64,000 bases of DNA, taken from assembly GCA_023362775.1 (NCBI GenBank), contig JALMGJ010000006.1:13278501-13342500 (forward strand), given 5' to 3'. The notes under the pieces are model-generated. The model saw only the letters and a list, made by a program, of their open reading frames with translations, was not told the origin of the DNA and ran no database searches. Below are positions 34,861 to 45,516 of the stretch, one piece after another (within the stretch, counting starts at the first letter, position 1; every line of letters starts with the position of its first letter). Origin of the DNA: Charina bottae. Lineage: Eukaryota; Chordata; Lepidosauria; Squamata; Charinaidae. The position numbers and the translations under genes were made by a program.

Positions 34861-35345
34861 ATGGACAGACTTAACCATACTTTCAACTGGGAAACTGTGA
34901 GCATCTTAAACCAAGCCAAATCCAAAAACGCTAGAGAATTCCTGGAAGCTTGGCACTCAGACAAAGCAGCCATCAACAAACACATAAAGGTAAACATCAT
35001 TTACATACCATTCATAAGAGACAATAGAAAAGCCAGAAGACCAGAACACCTCATCACCCAGATATGCAAAGATTAACACCAGGATTAACACCAGAGGGAC
35101 AATCAAACAGCACAATATAGCCTAATCAAGGAACTATTAACTCAGTCAATCAACCAAGTAGCAAACAACAGCCCAATCAAGGAACTACTAAGGAGAGAAC
35201 AACACCTCCACCAACACAAGCAGGACAGCCATGTTATATAAACAGAGAGCAAGTTCCACTCCCTTTTCGCACTGAAGATGTTGCCTAGCCTGGCAATGAA
35301 ACGTCTGCAAGAAAACAACAAGGCTCAGAGAGCACCAAGGACTCC
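34861..35345 (+). mobile_element. Possible Penelope-like element 3' end
   Basis: A 71-codon frame with an AREFLEAWHSD segment and NKHI is reminiscent of the C-terminal part of the endonuclease-bearing ORF in vertebrate Penelope-like elements. Downstream blocks (GAAGATGTTGCCTAGCCTGG, AATGAAACGTCTGCAAGAAA) look like the 3' region of a dispersed retroelement. The start is missing and the assignment is from memory of the family style only. Confidence 0.4.
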
Positions 35346-36566
35346 ACATTTCAAATAGAACTGGGTTGAGTCTCTGGCAATTAGCCCACTAGTGACTTAA
35401 AGCATCTTCATGCCCCCTGCCCCCGCCAGCAAAGAAGTGATTAAAAGCTTATCCACTTTAATGTTATTTTGAGACAACAGTGGTTGGGTTGACCCCAGAA
35501 GATGTAATAAGATGCGGTAACTATTGGGGAAATGACCTAGGTTTTATTTTGAACTTGGAACCTGAAAGTTTGAGATCATCAGTGTTTGTTGGCCAATAGC
35601 AAAGAAATTGCTCTTATTTTCAAAAATAGCTTTTAAGAACATAGACACATGGATGCATAGTGCTAGAAAGATCCATTGAATCCAATCACCGCTCAGAGTA
35701 GGAATTTGAATTAAAGCATCCGAGATAGATGGCTATATAGTCTCTGCTTGAACAAATACCCCCTTTTCATCCAAATAATATAAAGAGCATAACAATAAAA
35801 CCAGCAAAAACACAAAAGTAATATAAAACTTGCAATCAAAACATAATTCAAACTCATATACACATATACAAATATCAAGAAACTTTGTTAGGACTGCAAG
35901 AAAAAAGAAAAAAAATTCCCCCCTTTTTACCTTTTCTGCAATTTGCATTTTTAAAAACATGTATGTTTTTGATATAATGTTATAATGCCTACATGCTACC
36001 ATGAAATATGTAGTTCATAAATTTCAAAAGGTGAAGACATTAATCTCTTCCAAAATGAGTAGAGTGTAACTGCAAATATTTTTTAGGTTGCAGACGTGTA
36101 ATATATCTCTGCAATTAGGATGGTATATATGAGAAATGTTTTCTGACAAGTGCCCAATTAGTCCCCAGTTAAAGGACTAGAAAGTTTCATAATGGATATT
36201 AACTGCAGTATTTAAAGTAGCCACTTGCTTTCAGCACCTGGGCAATTATTTGGCATTCAGGATGGAAAAATAAAAATAAAAAAGAATTAGCTAGTGATTG
36301 TAATTGGAATATTTTACTGATCAGAAGCAAACTTTGACTATAGAGGGGGAAAGATCTGATAAAATACAGAAAAATGTTATTTATTTATTCCATTCTTATT
36401 TGTATAAGGGCAGCCTGAGAAAAAATTTCACCAAACCAGTATTAAAAAGTGAAGGCACTAGATAGGTTGTATTGTACATGCAAATGATGTCTCACTCTTT
36501 TCTGTCTTGCTGATTTCTTGCCAAAGTTTCTTCTCCAAAGCCTCATCTACATTTCATGCAGAAACT
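35346..36566. other. No recognised gene; weak L2 or CR1 traces
   Basis: Near 35640-35740 (AGAACATAGACACATGG..) and 36373-36430 (TTATTTATTTATTCC) there are faint CR1-like and L2-tail-like stretches, too diverged to call. Confidence 0.35.
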
Positions 36567-36574
36567 GTCTACTG

Positions 36575-37023
36575 CAGAGCTTTCCAAACTTTTCATGTTG
36601 GTGGCACACTTTTTAGACATGCATCATTTCGCGATACAGTAATTCAGTTTTACTAGCAAACCGGAGGTTAAACTAACCCCTTATAAGAGAAACTGGACCC
36701 ATGGAATTTCTCAAACGCGTCACTTCAGGTGTGGCCGCGTCAACGGAAGTGATGCGGAATCAGCTGTTTTGACCCGATGACGCATACTGCACATGCACAG
36801 TACCTGTATGATCCCTCGACCATGGTGTGCATACACGGATATGACGGAAGGGGAATGTACTAGTGCACCATACTAATCAGCACTTTTGCTGTGTTAAAAT
36901 GAATGCAAATTGATATTGCTTATTTCACATAGACTCAGAGGTTTCTCGTTACATTCGCGCAACACACCTACACACTGCAACCGACACACTAACGTGTCGC
37001 GACACACAGTTTGGAAAGCTCTG
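36575..37023. mobile_element. hAT element, long form (449 bp)
   Basis: The ends are CAGAGCTTTCCAAAC and GTTTGGAAAGCTCTG. The exact duplication GTCTACTG lies at 36567-36574 and 37024-37031. It shares the TAATTCAGTTTTACTAGC interior with 23586-23938 and adds about 200 bp. No transposase frame is seen. Confidence 0.95.
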
Positions 37024-38167
37024 GTCTACTGCCTTCTGCCTTTTCACTCACAAGCACAAGCACATTGAACTGCCTGAGAATTGCCTTCCTAAAGTACTAT
37101 CTACAGCTTGCACTTTGCCCAGCACAGCCACATGAGCTGTAAGAGATGCAGGGATCCATTGTTCCCAGTTGATGGACACTTTGCCAGGAAGCAGGGTGCT
37201 AATTGGGATGCAAAGAACCATGCAGTTGGCACCTTGCAGATAGTTCCAAGAATTGCACATGCATTTAGAAGTGCCTTTTGGGATGCAGATGGAAAGGACC
37301 TAGCACAAGGGTCGGAAATGGCGGCTCGCGAGCCAGATCTGGCTCTTTGGCCCCTTGACTGTGGCTCTTCCATTCCTCCCCCCACGCGCCGGCCGGCCGA
37401 TTCTACCCTCCCCACTTGGCTGGGAGAAATAGCGGAGTGAATGGGCATCATCCCATGCGGCATCGGGAGCCCACCAGGGTTGCGGAAGGAAGGCAGTACC
37501 CATGGGGGTCAGGCACCGGATCCCACGCAAGGAGAAAGAATTGCTGCTCCCTCTTCCCCAAATGGTTTCCGCTGACCACCTTCCGGTCGCAAGTCTCGGG
37601 AGCAGCTGCCCTAGAAAGAGGGAGTCCCGCCCGCCTCTTGGAGGGGGCATTCCGGCGCCAGGCCCCCATCTTTCGGTGCCGGGTGTGTCTGTGTCGGGGC
37701 ATACAGTTCCACAGGGTGATGTCCCATGGAGCTCCAAGAATCGGAGCTCCGGCAGCAGCTCCGGCTCTCTCGGTTGCCTTTTCCCCCAAGAAAACCAGTC
37801 GCGGCCGCTTTTCCAAGCCCTCTTCTCCCGCCAGAGGAAATTGCCGCGGTTTTTCAGCCGGGTGGAATTCCCAGTAAAGGCGGCTCGATGACCTGAGGTC
37901 TCCGCTAAGGGCGGCAGGGCTGGGCAACCGGGTGCCTTCAAAGAGGCTGGGCTGCAGCTCTCACCATCCTGGCAGGGACTGGAGAGGAAGGAGGCCAGGG
38001 GTTTGGAGAGCGCCAACCTTCCTGCCCCTGAGCTTGCGTGGCATCCCTTTGGCCCTGACCCAGCCCAGGCGGCCCCTCCCCCTCATCCCGCCCAGTTAAA
38101 CTGCTTCCCGCAGGATGGGGAGGCAGATTTTTGAGAGTGGGAAAAGAGCATTTTCGTTTCCTTTTAG

Positions 38168-38363
38168 GCGCCCAGCTGCCCCTTCGCTCAATCTCCCCCC
38201 TGCAAAAAGAAAGAAGGAAAAGCATCTGAGAACGCTCGGCTGCCTCTCCTCCCCCACCAGCAAAGGGGTGGGGGAGGAGAGGCAGCCGAGCGTTCTCAGA
38301 TGCTTTTCCTTTCCCTTCTTTCTTTTTGCATGGGGGAGATTGAGCGAAGGGGCAGCTGGGCGC
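38168..38363. repeat. Long near-perfect palindrome inside the hAT element
   Basis: The left arm 38168-38258 and the right arm 38267-38363 are reverse complements apart from small indels, with an 8-nt loop (AGCAAAGG). The DNA or RNA could fold into a stem of about 90 bp. Confidence 0.93.
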
Positions 38364-38854
38364 TGTTGAATTATCAGTGCATCACTCCACGCTGCTTGGA
38401 GCTCTTGGGCGTGTTTGTGTACCCACGCGTTCCTTGGCTGTAGAATCCCCTCCTTTGAGTCTCTTCTCCTCTTTCTGCACAGAGGCTGCCTGCCTGCTCT
38501 CCCACCCCTTCACGCAATGGGTCGGTTTTGTTATTGTCCTTGTCCTCAGTGCCTGCTCCAAAATACTGCTGCACACACCCCTTTTTTGCTGTTGAAAGGA
38601 GAGGGGGGGATGATAAACCTTTGCTCAAGGCAAGTGGGTTTTTTGAGGGGGCGAATACATTTTAGCCCTATGGAAGAGAAACGCCAGGGATTTCATGCTA
38701 GCTGCGCCCCCTCCCTCCGGGAGCCCCCCCGGCAGCGTGGCTCTTACTGAGCCCTCCGGAGTCCGAGCCCCCGTTCTGGGCGTTGAGCAAATTTAGCCAG
38801 CCGGGCTGATTGAGTAAACCAGGCATGGCGGCAGGCGTGGCGGCCCCCCAGTGC

Positions 38855-39005
38855 ACGCCATTGGCTCCTGCCTCCAAACCCCGCCCCTTCCACGCGATTG
38901 GATCCTGCCCGCAAACCCCACCCCCTTTCACGCGATTGGATCCCGCTCATAAACCCCGCCCCCTTCCACATGATTGGCTCCCACCCTCAAACCCCGCCCC
39001 CTGGC
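38855..39005. promoter_or_regulatory. Four-unit tandem array of CCAAT-box and GC-box motifs
   Basis: ATTGG (inverted CCAAT) starts at 38860, 38897, 38935 and 38973, a spacing of 37-38 bp. Each is followed about 18 bp later by a CCCCGCCCC or CCCCACCCC box. These are consensus NF-Y and Sp1 sites. Promoter activity is an inference. Confidence 0.6.
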
Positions 39006-39083
39006 TCTCGAGTGATGTTATGAATATTATAAATGTCAAAATGGCTCCTGGCATAAAAAAGTTTGCCGACCCCTGACCTAGCA

Positions 39084-40126
39084 TATAAGGTTCGTCTTTC
39101 TGCCCTATACTCTGAGCACACTACTGTATGATGGAAGGGTACACAACTTTTTTTGAGGCCAAGGAGCACACTTGATCTCTGAGTATTATGCTAGGGCATG
39201 TGTCACACTTTAACATGTGGGCAGGATGAAGACAAAAACTAAATTTGGTTGAATCTATATTCCATTTACATTTACATTAATTACATATACTTAATATAAT
39301 GATTCCCCATGTATTTACTAATTTCCTTTTCCTGTATTAAAAATTAGTCTGGTACAACTTTTAGAGGGTCTGCGGGTGACACTCAACATTTGGGTGGGGG
39401 GCAGATGTAGCCTTACATCTCTGGGTTGTACACTCTAGTTCTAATTCTTAGACTCTTCTGGGTCTTGCTCCTGAGTATACAAAGCTCCTGAGTTAACTGC
39501 CACTAAAACAGAGAGAATAGTCTTGCAGATTTAATTAATAGTTGTCAGATAGGTTGTCAGGAGTAACTTCCGCCTTGTTATCTTCTGATTAAACAGATAC
39601 TCTAAACGGCTATGGAGAGGAAATACTGGACATTAATATGAAAGTCTTTTCCGTTACCGTTGCCACATACATAAGAAACTCTCACTGTCTTCTGTGAGCC
39701 CCCCTGAAACCATTCCTTTCTCAGGAATGGAAGGAACAATATTGAATGGAGGTTTTCTACAGGTTTTCTCCCTAGATCTAGCTGATGAGAGACTGCCCAG
39801 AAAGAAGATTCCAAAACAGGAATAACATTTTAGTCTCCACCTCCCATGCTTTATCTCAGCGAAAGGAGGGATCATCTTGGGATAATGACTGTGTATTCTC
39901 TCCCAGTTTCTAGACTGGACAACAGCAAATACAGTGAGAGACAAAAATTGTGTATGAGCCGATTCTTAATTTTCAGTCTCTATTGCTTAGGCTGGATCTT
40001 TGATTTATGTGTATCTTGCCCTCCAGTTGGTCCCTCCGACAGGAATTATGAAACGGGAACACAGTGATTTATTTGCTAGAGTCATACCTTGCATTTCTGC
40101 CAGGAATTTCATGAGCTGTGTACAGT
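39084..40126. other. No recognised gene or repeat
   Basis: Nothing supported is seen. Confidence 0.5.
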
Positions 40127-40276
40127 ATTCCCTCCTCCAATTTTACCATCACAACCATCTTTATGAAGTAGGTTGGGCCAAGAGAGTCCATAGATCAAAG
40201 CCACCTAATAGGTTAGGTGAGGGTAGACTTGAACCTGGGTTACTTTGATCCTTATCCATCGTGTTAACCACTACAA
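40127..40276 (-). mobile_element. MIR/CORE-type SINE fragment
   Basis: On plus, ATCACAACCATCTTTATGAA, GTAGGTTGGG, then GACTTGAACCTGGG and GTGTTAACCACTACA keep the order of an inverted MIR-like SINE (tRNA head at the right, core in the middle). It is diverged. Confidence 0.55.
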
Positions 40277-40744
40277 GGGATACGGATGGCTCAGCAGGTT
40301 AAACTACTGAGCTGTAGGCTGCAGATCAGAAGGTCTGCAGTTCGAACCCCGTGCAACGAGGTGAGCTCTCGTTGTTACTTCCAGCTCCTGTCAACCCAAC
40401 AGTTCGAAAGCTTTGCAAATAGATAAATGGGTACCACCTTAAGTGGGCTAATTTGCTGGCGTCCTGTCGGGAAGTCGGCACCACCGGAGGAAAGGATCGG
40501 AGGAAGATCGAATGGCAGGCGGTGACGACGGACCCGGATGCAACAGCTACAGGACGTCAGCAGCCGGCTCAAGGCATCCTGGGAATTGTAGTCCAGAGCC
40601 TGGAAGAGTCGGTTCCCTTACCCCCTCCCCTCACGCGTGGTGAAAATGGTGATTTGTGAATTGTATAATTAATGTATATATATGCTTGTAAGCAGCCCAG
40701 AGTCCTCCATTAGGGAGGGGATAGGCGGGGTATAAATACCACAA

Positions 40745-40775
<31 letters not shown>

Positions 40776-40808
40776 ATACATACATACATACATACATACA
40801 TACATACA
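40277..40808 (+). mobile_element. tRNA-derived SINE with an L2-type tail
   Basis: The tRNA-like head (ATGGCTCAGCAGG A box, CAGTTCGAACCCC B box) and a core (CAGTTCGAAAGC.., GGTACCACCTTAAGTGGG) resemble the other SINE family. The 3' end is different: CCCAGAGTCCTCC, GGCGGGGTATAAATA and (AATA)n(CATA)n, as in L2. A related copy in the opposite direction lies at 48890-49379. Confidence 0.85.
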
Positions 40809-41665
40809 TTCCATTGGTTCCTTTAGCTGGCAGTGTTTCCATTACTATTTCCCCTTGGGGGCCAAGGAGTGTCCCGTGATCTCTCCAGTCTACAGACATT
40901 AAGAGACTTTTTGCTGTGGTGGTGAACTTCCCTTCCTATGGCCAGAGCTGAATGAAGTTAAACGATATAAGCTAAATCTCAGCCTTACATGCTCAGGGTC
41001 TTCAGCCAGAGGCACATTCCAAGCTCACGTCTTTAAGAAACATTTGGAGAGGTTCCTCCCCCTCTCTGTGCAAGTGACATGTGGAACCCCATTTTATTTA
41101 AAAACGCTACCCCAAAAAAGGGTGCATGGGAGAATCCACAGCCACACAAATAGAAGAGCTTTCAAAAGGATAAAAACACAGGAGCACAGAAAGAGATGCT
41201 TTCATCTTGTTCACTTACCTATAGAGGAGACAAAGATCAGTATCAGAGGGAAAAAGAATTATAATCACTGATCATAGGAAATTGCAGTTTATGCCACTCT
41301 CTGTGAACTAGTAGAGTGTCTGAGCTTCCTTACTAATTATGCTTTAAACAAACTTCTAAAGCTTCACTTCATCATACTAATAAGCAACAAGCTATTCTCT
41401 TATGACCCACAGCTGAAAGCTCCCTATGATCTCATTTCTGCTTAGCACCTCCTGATGTCTTCCAGTTTGTTCTAATAATATAATTTGTTCATAATTTGTA
41501 TCCATATATAAGAACATGAAAGAACAGAAATGTACATTCTCACAGAATTTCCAGGAGCCAGAGCTGGTTATCCTTTTGAGGCCCTTGTTGACCCTGGAAT
41601 GGGGAAACAGACCAGACATGGACACAATGGCTCTGGTGCTATGGAGCCCATGCTTCTCCTTGGTT
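40809..41665. other. No recognised gene or repeat
   Basis: Nothing supported is seen. The ORF at 41044-41271 has no domain. Confidence 0.45.
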
Positions 41666-41673
41666 GTCTAGGG

Positions 41674-41808
41674 CAGGGGTCCCCAACCATAGCAACTTGA
41701 AGATCTGTGGACGTCAACTCCCAGAATTCCCTAGCCAGCATTGCTGGCTGGGGAATTCTGGGAGTTGAAGTCCACACATCTTCAAGTTGCTAAGGTTGAG
41801 GACCCCTG
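41674..41808. mobile_element. Palindromic hAT MITE (135 bp)
   Basis: It is almost fully self-complementary: CAGGGGTCCCCAACC on the left and GGTTGAGGACCCCTG on the right, with a central CAGCATTGCTGGCTGG turn. The flanks GTCTAGGG (41666-41673) and CTCTAGGG (41809-41816) agree at 7 of 8. Confidence 0.92.
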
Positions 41809-42124
41809 CTCTAGGGAATTCCATGCAATGAAACAGGCCAGAAAAAACTAGAGTACAAGTGGTATAAGATTTGCTAAGAGATCAACTGGCCACGCCTTAA
41901 TCTATAATTACGCCTACTATGTGGTGGATTATTTTGCGGCCTCCATCGCATCCTCAAGCAGCTGTCCAGCAAAGCTCTTCAGAGGGCGGAAGGGCTTACT
42001 GTCATCTGCCCCAGAAAACCTACTGTTGGAAGATCTATAGGCCCCACCAAGATAGATTTGCAAGGCAACTTGAGGATAAAACCACTTGCATTCATGCTTT
42101 AGACGCAATATATATTGAGGTGTC

Positions 42125-42350
42125 TATTACATGGTCTGTCCAATCATATAGGATCACTTTCAGTTTTTGGAGCTGGGTGTCACCAATGTGCAATGACACT
42201 CAGCTGTATTTCTCCATAACATTTGAACTAAGGAGACTGTGCATGTTCAGATTCAATACCTGAATGCAGTGATGGGGTGGATGAGGACCATGAAGCTGAA
42301 ATGGAATCCTGGCAAGATGGAGACTGAAGGTGGTGGTGATCTGTTCTAAA
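42125..42350 (+). mobile_element. Degenerate L2 reverse transcriptase fragment
   Basis: A plus-strand frame ends in NDTQLYFSIT, a decayed form of the L2 YADDTQLYxSI motif. Nearby GCTGAAATGGAATCCTGG is also collinear with L2. It opposes the orientation of the other large L2 copies. Confidence 0.65.
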
Positions 42351-43193
42351 TAAGATTGTACTCTTTCAAAAATAATGGGTACGTAACTTAGAGATTCTCC
42401 TATAACCTGAATACGAGTTGCTTCCCATGGGTATATGGCTGGCATCTTATCTATCACTTGTTTGCTTCCCATGGACATCCCATGAATTCTAAGTTCCTTA
42501 GCAATGCCATATCTACACTGCAAAAATCCAGATGAGTATTAGATTACAACGAAGAGAGACAAAAAACATTCTCTTTGCTGCCATTTAGTGATCATCTTGC
42601 GTTTTGCATATGGTATGCCTGAAGTTTCTATAAAACCATGCATAAACAACATCCAATTGTTTAAATATTCATGTTTAGATATTTCATTGATGTGAATGGT
42701 CTCTCTCTTACACACATTCACTCACCCATACCCACACACAAACAGAAGGGATTTTACTTCAGCCTCTTTTAAGGATCTTTTTCTTGACCTTATTACTCTC
42801 ACATTCTAAGCATTCTTCTAAACGCTTCCCTTTGTTCCTGGACTAGTTGCAAATCAGCATTAATTGGCATGTTCTAATTGGAAGAAGGAGAAATGTAGCA
42901 ATGAAACATTTGTCCTAATTACCAGAGGCCCACAGGAATACAATTATCTGTTAGAGATTTATTTTGGTTCCACTAATTACTTTAAAAAAGGCATCATAAG
43001 AAACAAAGCTACTTTCACCAAGATTTCCTGAGCTGAAACTCATTTTACATGCTAGTGGTAAGACACTCCAGTTTCTATCCATATTCATCTTCTCTGAAAT
43101 TGTCATTCTTTCTACATTCAGTTGATATGGAGAATCCAGGCTGTATCATTGCATAATAGTAGCATTTTCTGCTTTTCCTCCCAGATCGGATTG
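42351..43193. other. No recognised gene or repeat
   Basis: Nothing supported is seen. Confidence 0.5.
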
Positions 43194-43250
43194 GTATTAT
43201 ATTATATTATATTATATTATATTATATTATATTATATTATATTATAATAT
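43194..43250. repeat. (ATTAT)n microsatellite
   Basis: About 10 ATTAT pentamers. Confidence 0.95.
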
Positions 43251-43616
43251 TATTATTCTTCTATACATACAGCACTGCTGCAACAGCAATTTTCTGAAGT
43301 TCTACACCTTCAAATGAAAATCTCCTATGTAGAGATTCTGCCTATTTTTATTTCTTCCTGATCAGCATGACTGCAGATTAGTGACAGATAAGTCTTTAGT
43401 TAATCATCTGTGGTCCTCTTGTGTAGGGTGCTGCAATTATTAGATCTTTTGAAAAAACATTTTGCTTTTTCAAAAGAAAAAAAGAAGTAGGAAATAAGTA
43501 ATTAAAGTGAACTTCAACCCTTAGAACAAAATGACTAATTAAAGACTATGCTTTAGTAATCCCCAGCCCCACTGAACAGGAAGGATTATTTTTTTAAAGA
43601 CAGTACCCTTAAGAAA

Positions 43617-43950
43617 TGAGAGGGGCGTGGTGGCTCAGCGGGTAGGATGCCAGGCTTGTTGGAAGATTGCAAGTTCGGAGGTTCGAATCCCTAGCCCCGC
43701 GTGACGGAGTGAGCTCCCGCACTAGCCCCAGCTCTTGCCAACCTTGCAATTCGAAAGCATGCAAATGCAAGTAGATGAATAGGTACCACTTCGGTGGGAA
43801 GGTAACAGTGTTCTGCATGCGTCATGCCGGCCACGTGACCGTGGAAGCGTCTTCGGACAGTGCTGGCTCTTCGGCTAACAAATGGAGATGAGCACCGGCC
43901 CCTAGAGTCGGACACGACTGCACAACTGTGTGGGGGGAACCTTTACCTTT
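43617..43950 (+). mobile_element. tRNA-derived SINE, Bov-B-like tail
   Basis: This plus-strand copy has a small deletion next to GGCTTGTTGGAAG in the head. The perfect 12-bp duplication ACCCTTAAGAAA lies at 43605-43616 and 43951-43962. Confidence 0.93.
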
Positions 43951-44133
43951 ACCCTTAAGAAAGGAACTTATTTAATACTACTGTAGGAGGTTTGCTGATC
44001 ATGACATAGCTGTGTGAAAATATTATTGGAGAAAAGACCAGATAGCTGAAATAAATTTTAATGTTTTGGTTAAAAATCCAGGTTACAAAGTAGTGTTCCC
44101 ATTTAAAGTGTTCCATGAAGTAGGAATTTTGCA

Positions 44134-44448
44134 AAATAAAATAAATAAATAAAATAAAATAAATAAATAATAAAATAATAAATAAAATAAAATAAAATAA
44201 AATAAAATAAAATAAAATAAAATAATAAAATAAATAAAATAAATAAAATAAAATAAAAAAATAAAATAAAATAAAATAAAATAAAATAAAATAAAATAAA
44301 ATAAAATAAAATAATAAAATAAAATAAAATAAAATAAAATAAAATAAATAAAATAAAAAAATAAAATAAAATAAAATAAAATAAAATAAAATAAAATAAA
44401 ATAATAAAATAAAATAAAATAAAATATAAAATAAATAAAATAAATAAA
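44134..44448. repeat. (AAAAT)n array of about 310 bp
   Basis: AAAAT pentamers are interspersed with AAAT units. A large block appears to be duplicated, with the same order of interruptions recurring about 120 bp apart. Confidence 0.95.
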
Positions 44449-44550
44449 AGGTCTTTAGCAGGCTTGTTTATATTTCTTACCTCAGTCCTCCTGTCTACTA
44501 ATTATCATCAGTCAAACTTGGAAACCAATTTAGGGTCCCATTTATTTGCC

Positions 44551-44725
44551 ACAGTTTGGTCTAGTGCTGGACTAGAAACCAGGAGACTGAGAGTTCTAGT
44601 CCCACTTTAGGCATGAAAGCTGGCTGGGTGACCTTGGGCCAGTCCCTCTCTCTCAGCCCAACTCACCTCACAGGGTTGTTGTTTTGGGGAAAATAGGAGG
44701 AGGAAGGAGTAGTAGGTATGTTCCC
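44551..44725 (+). mobile_element. tRNA SINE (Sauria-like core), 5' truncated
   Basis: GGACTAGAAACCAGGAGACT, TTCTAGTCCCACTTTAGG and GGTGACCTTGGGCCAGTCCC, then CTCACAGGGTTGTTGTTTTG, match the head and core of the 10764 and 15515 copies but with a different 3' part. Confidence 0.8.
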
Positions 44726-44745
44726 TATTGTTGTTTATAAAAAAT

Positions 44746-45206
44746 TGTGATCAGAGTTATGGAAAATATTAAGAGACAAGCTTGCAGTAAAAAACGTTGC
44801 TTTTATTTAAAACAAAGAACAAGAAAACACAAAGCTTGCTTTCTTCAGCCGAAGAAGGCATACAACTTAAGTACTCACATTTTAGAACAAAAGAGATAGC
44901 AGCAGCAGGAACAAAAGCAGAGATAACACTTTTAAAAACTTTACAATTGCAACTTGGCCATATCTGAGTGGACAAGGCTTAGCATGTGACCACTCACCTA
45001 GGCAACGGATTCCCAATATGGGCAAAGAACAAACAGGTAAGTCTGATTGGTCAGGACTACCAGACTAGCTGGCTCCAAGCACCAACATTCCTGAGGGGGG
45101 GTAGCCAACACGTGTTCCCCAAGAGCCCAGAAAAAAAAAACCTCAAGGCTTGGCTTTTAAAACTCAGCCTCATATTCTCTTTCAAGACATAAAAATATAT
45201 GCAACA
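44746..45206 (-). mobile_element. LTR of a third ERV-type family, minus strand
   Basis: It runs from TGTGATCAG to ATGCAACA on plus, so it starts TG and ends CA on both strands. In the minus direction there are a CCAAT box (TGACCAATCAG near 45050) and an AAATAAAAG polyadenylation region (about 44798). The adjacent polypurine tract marks this as a 3' LTR. Confidence 0.75.
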
Positions 45207-45220
45207 TTCCCCGCCTTGAG
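45207..45220 (-). promoter_or_regulatory. Polypurine tract next to the LTR
   Basis: The minus strand reads CAAGGCGGGGAA immediately upstream of the LTR start. Only a few hundred bases of possible internal sequence follow (to about 45510), and no coding domain is seen. Confidence 0.6.
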
Positions 45221-45516
45221 TTATTTATAAAAATAATAAAGGCAGGATTAAAAAATCTAAAAAAAAAAATGAGTTTTAACTTGTGGTCCTCAAAGTGAAA
45301 TGAATCACTTGAACTAGTTCCTTGTTTTTTATTCTCAGCAACACTTTCCCAACATGCTTAATTGGGACAGAAGTGTATTGCAACACCAAACTAGTTTAAT
45401 GGATATAGTTAATTAATCCTCAGAAGGTTACATTTAATCCAGAACAATTATGTGTACAGGGTTAAACTAGTTCCACCCAGTCAGTTGTGTTGTAAGAATG
45501 CTTCAACCCAGATTGT

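Larger units (their letters stand above)
37306..39075. mobile_element. CpG-rich hAT (Charlie-like) element, 1.77 kb
   Basis: The left end CAAGGGTCGGAAATGGCGGC and the right end GTTTGCCGACCCCTG are diverged terminal repeats of the common CAGGGGTCGGCAAAC type. The exact duplication ACCTAGCA lies at 37298-37305 and 39076-39083. The interior is strongly GC- and CpG-rich and holds a palindrome of about 195 bp (38168-38363) and a four-unit CCAAT/GC-box array (38855-39005). ORFs up to 238 codons occur on both strands, but none shows hAT transposase features (BED finger, RxxxS..W dimerisation block), so I treat it as non-autonomous. The cargo may be captured host sequence. Confidence 0.85.

Noticed and set aside
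37300..38016. 238-codon minus-strand ORF plus 153-159-codon ORFs on either strand
   Set aside because: They are antisense-overlapping and GC-rich, with no recognisable domain. The ORF runs across the start of the hAT element.
44134..44448. CRISPR-like regular repeats
   Set aside because: It is a simple pentamer microsatellite with no spacers, in a vertebrate genome.
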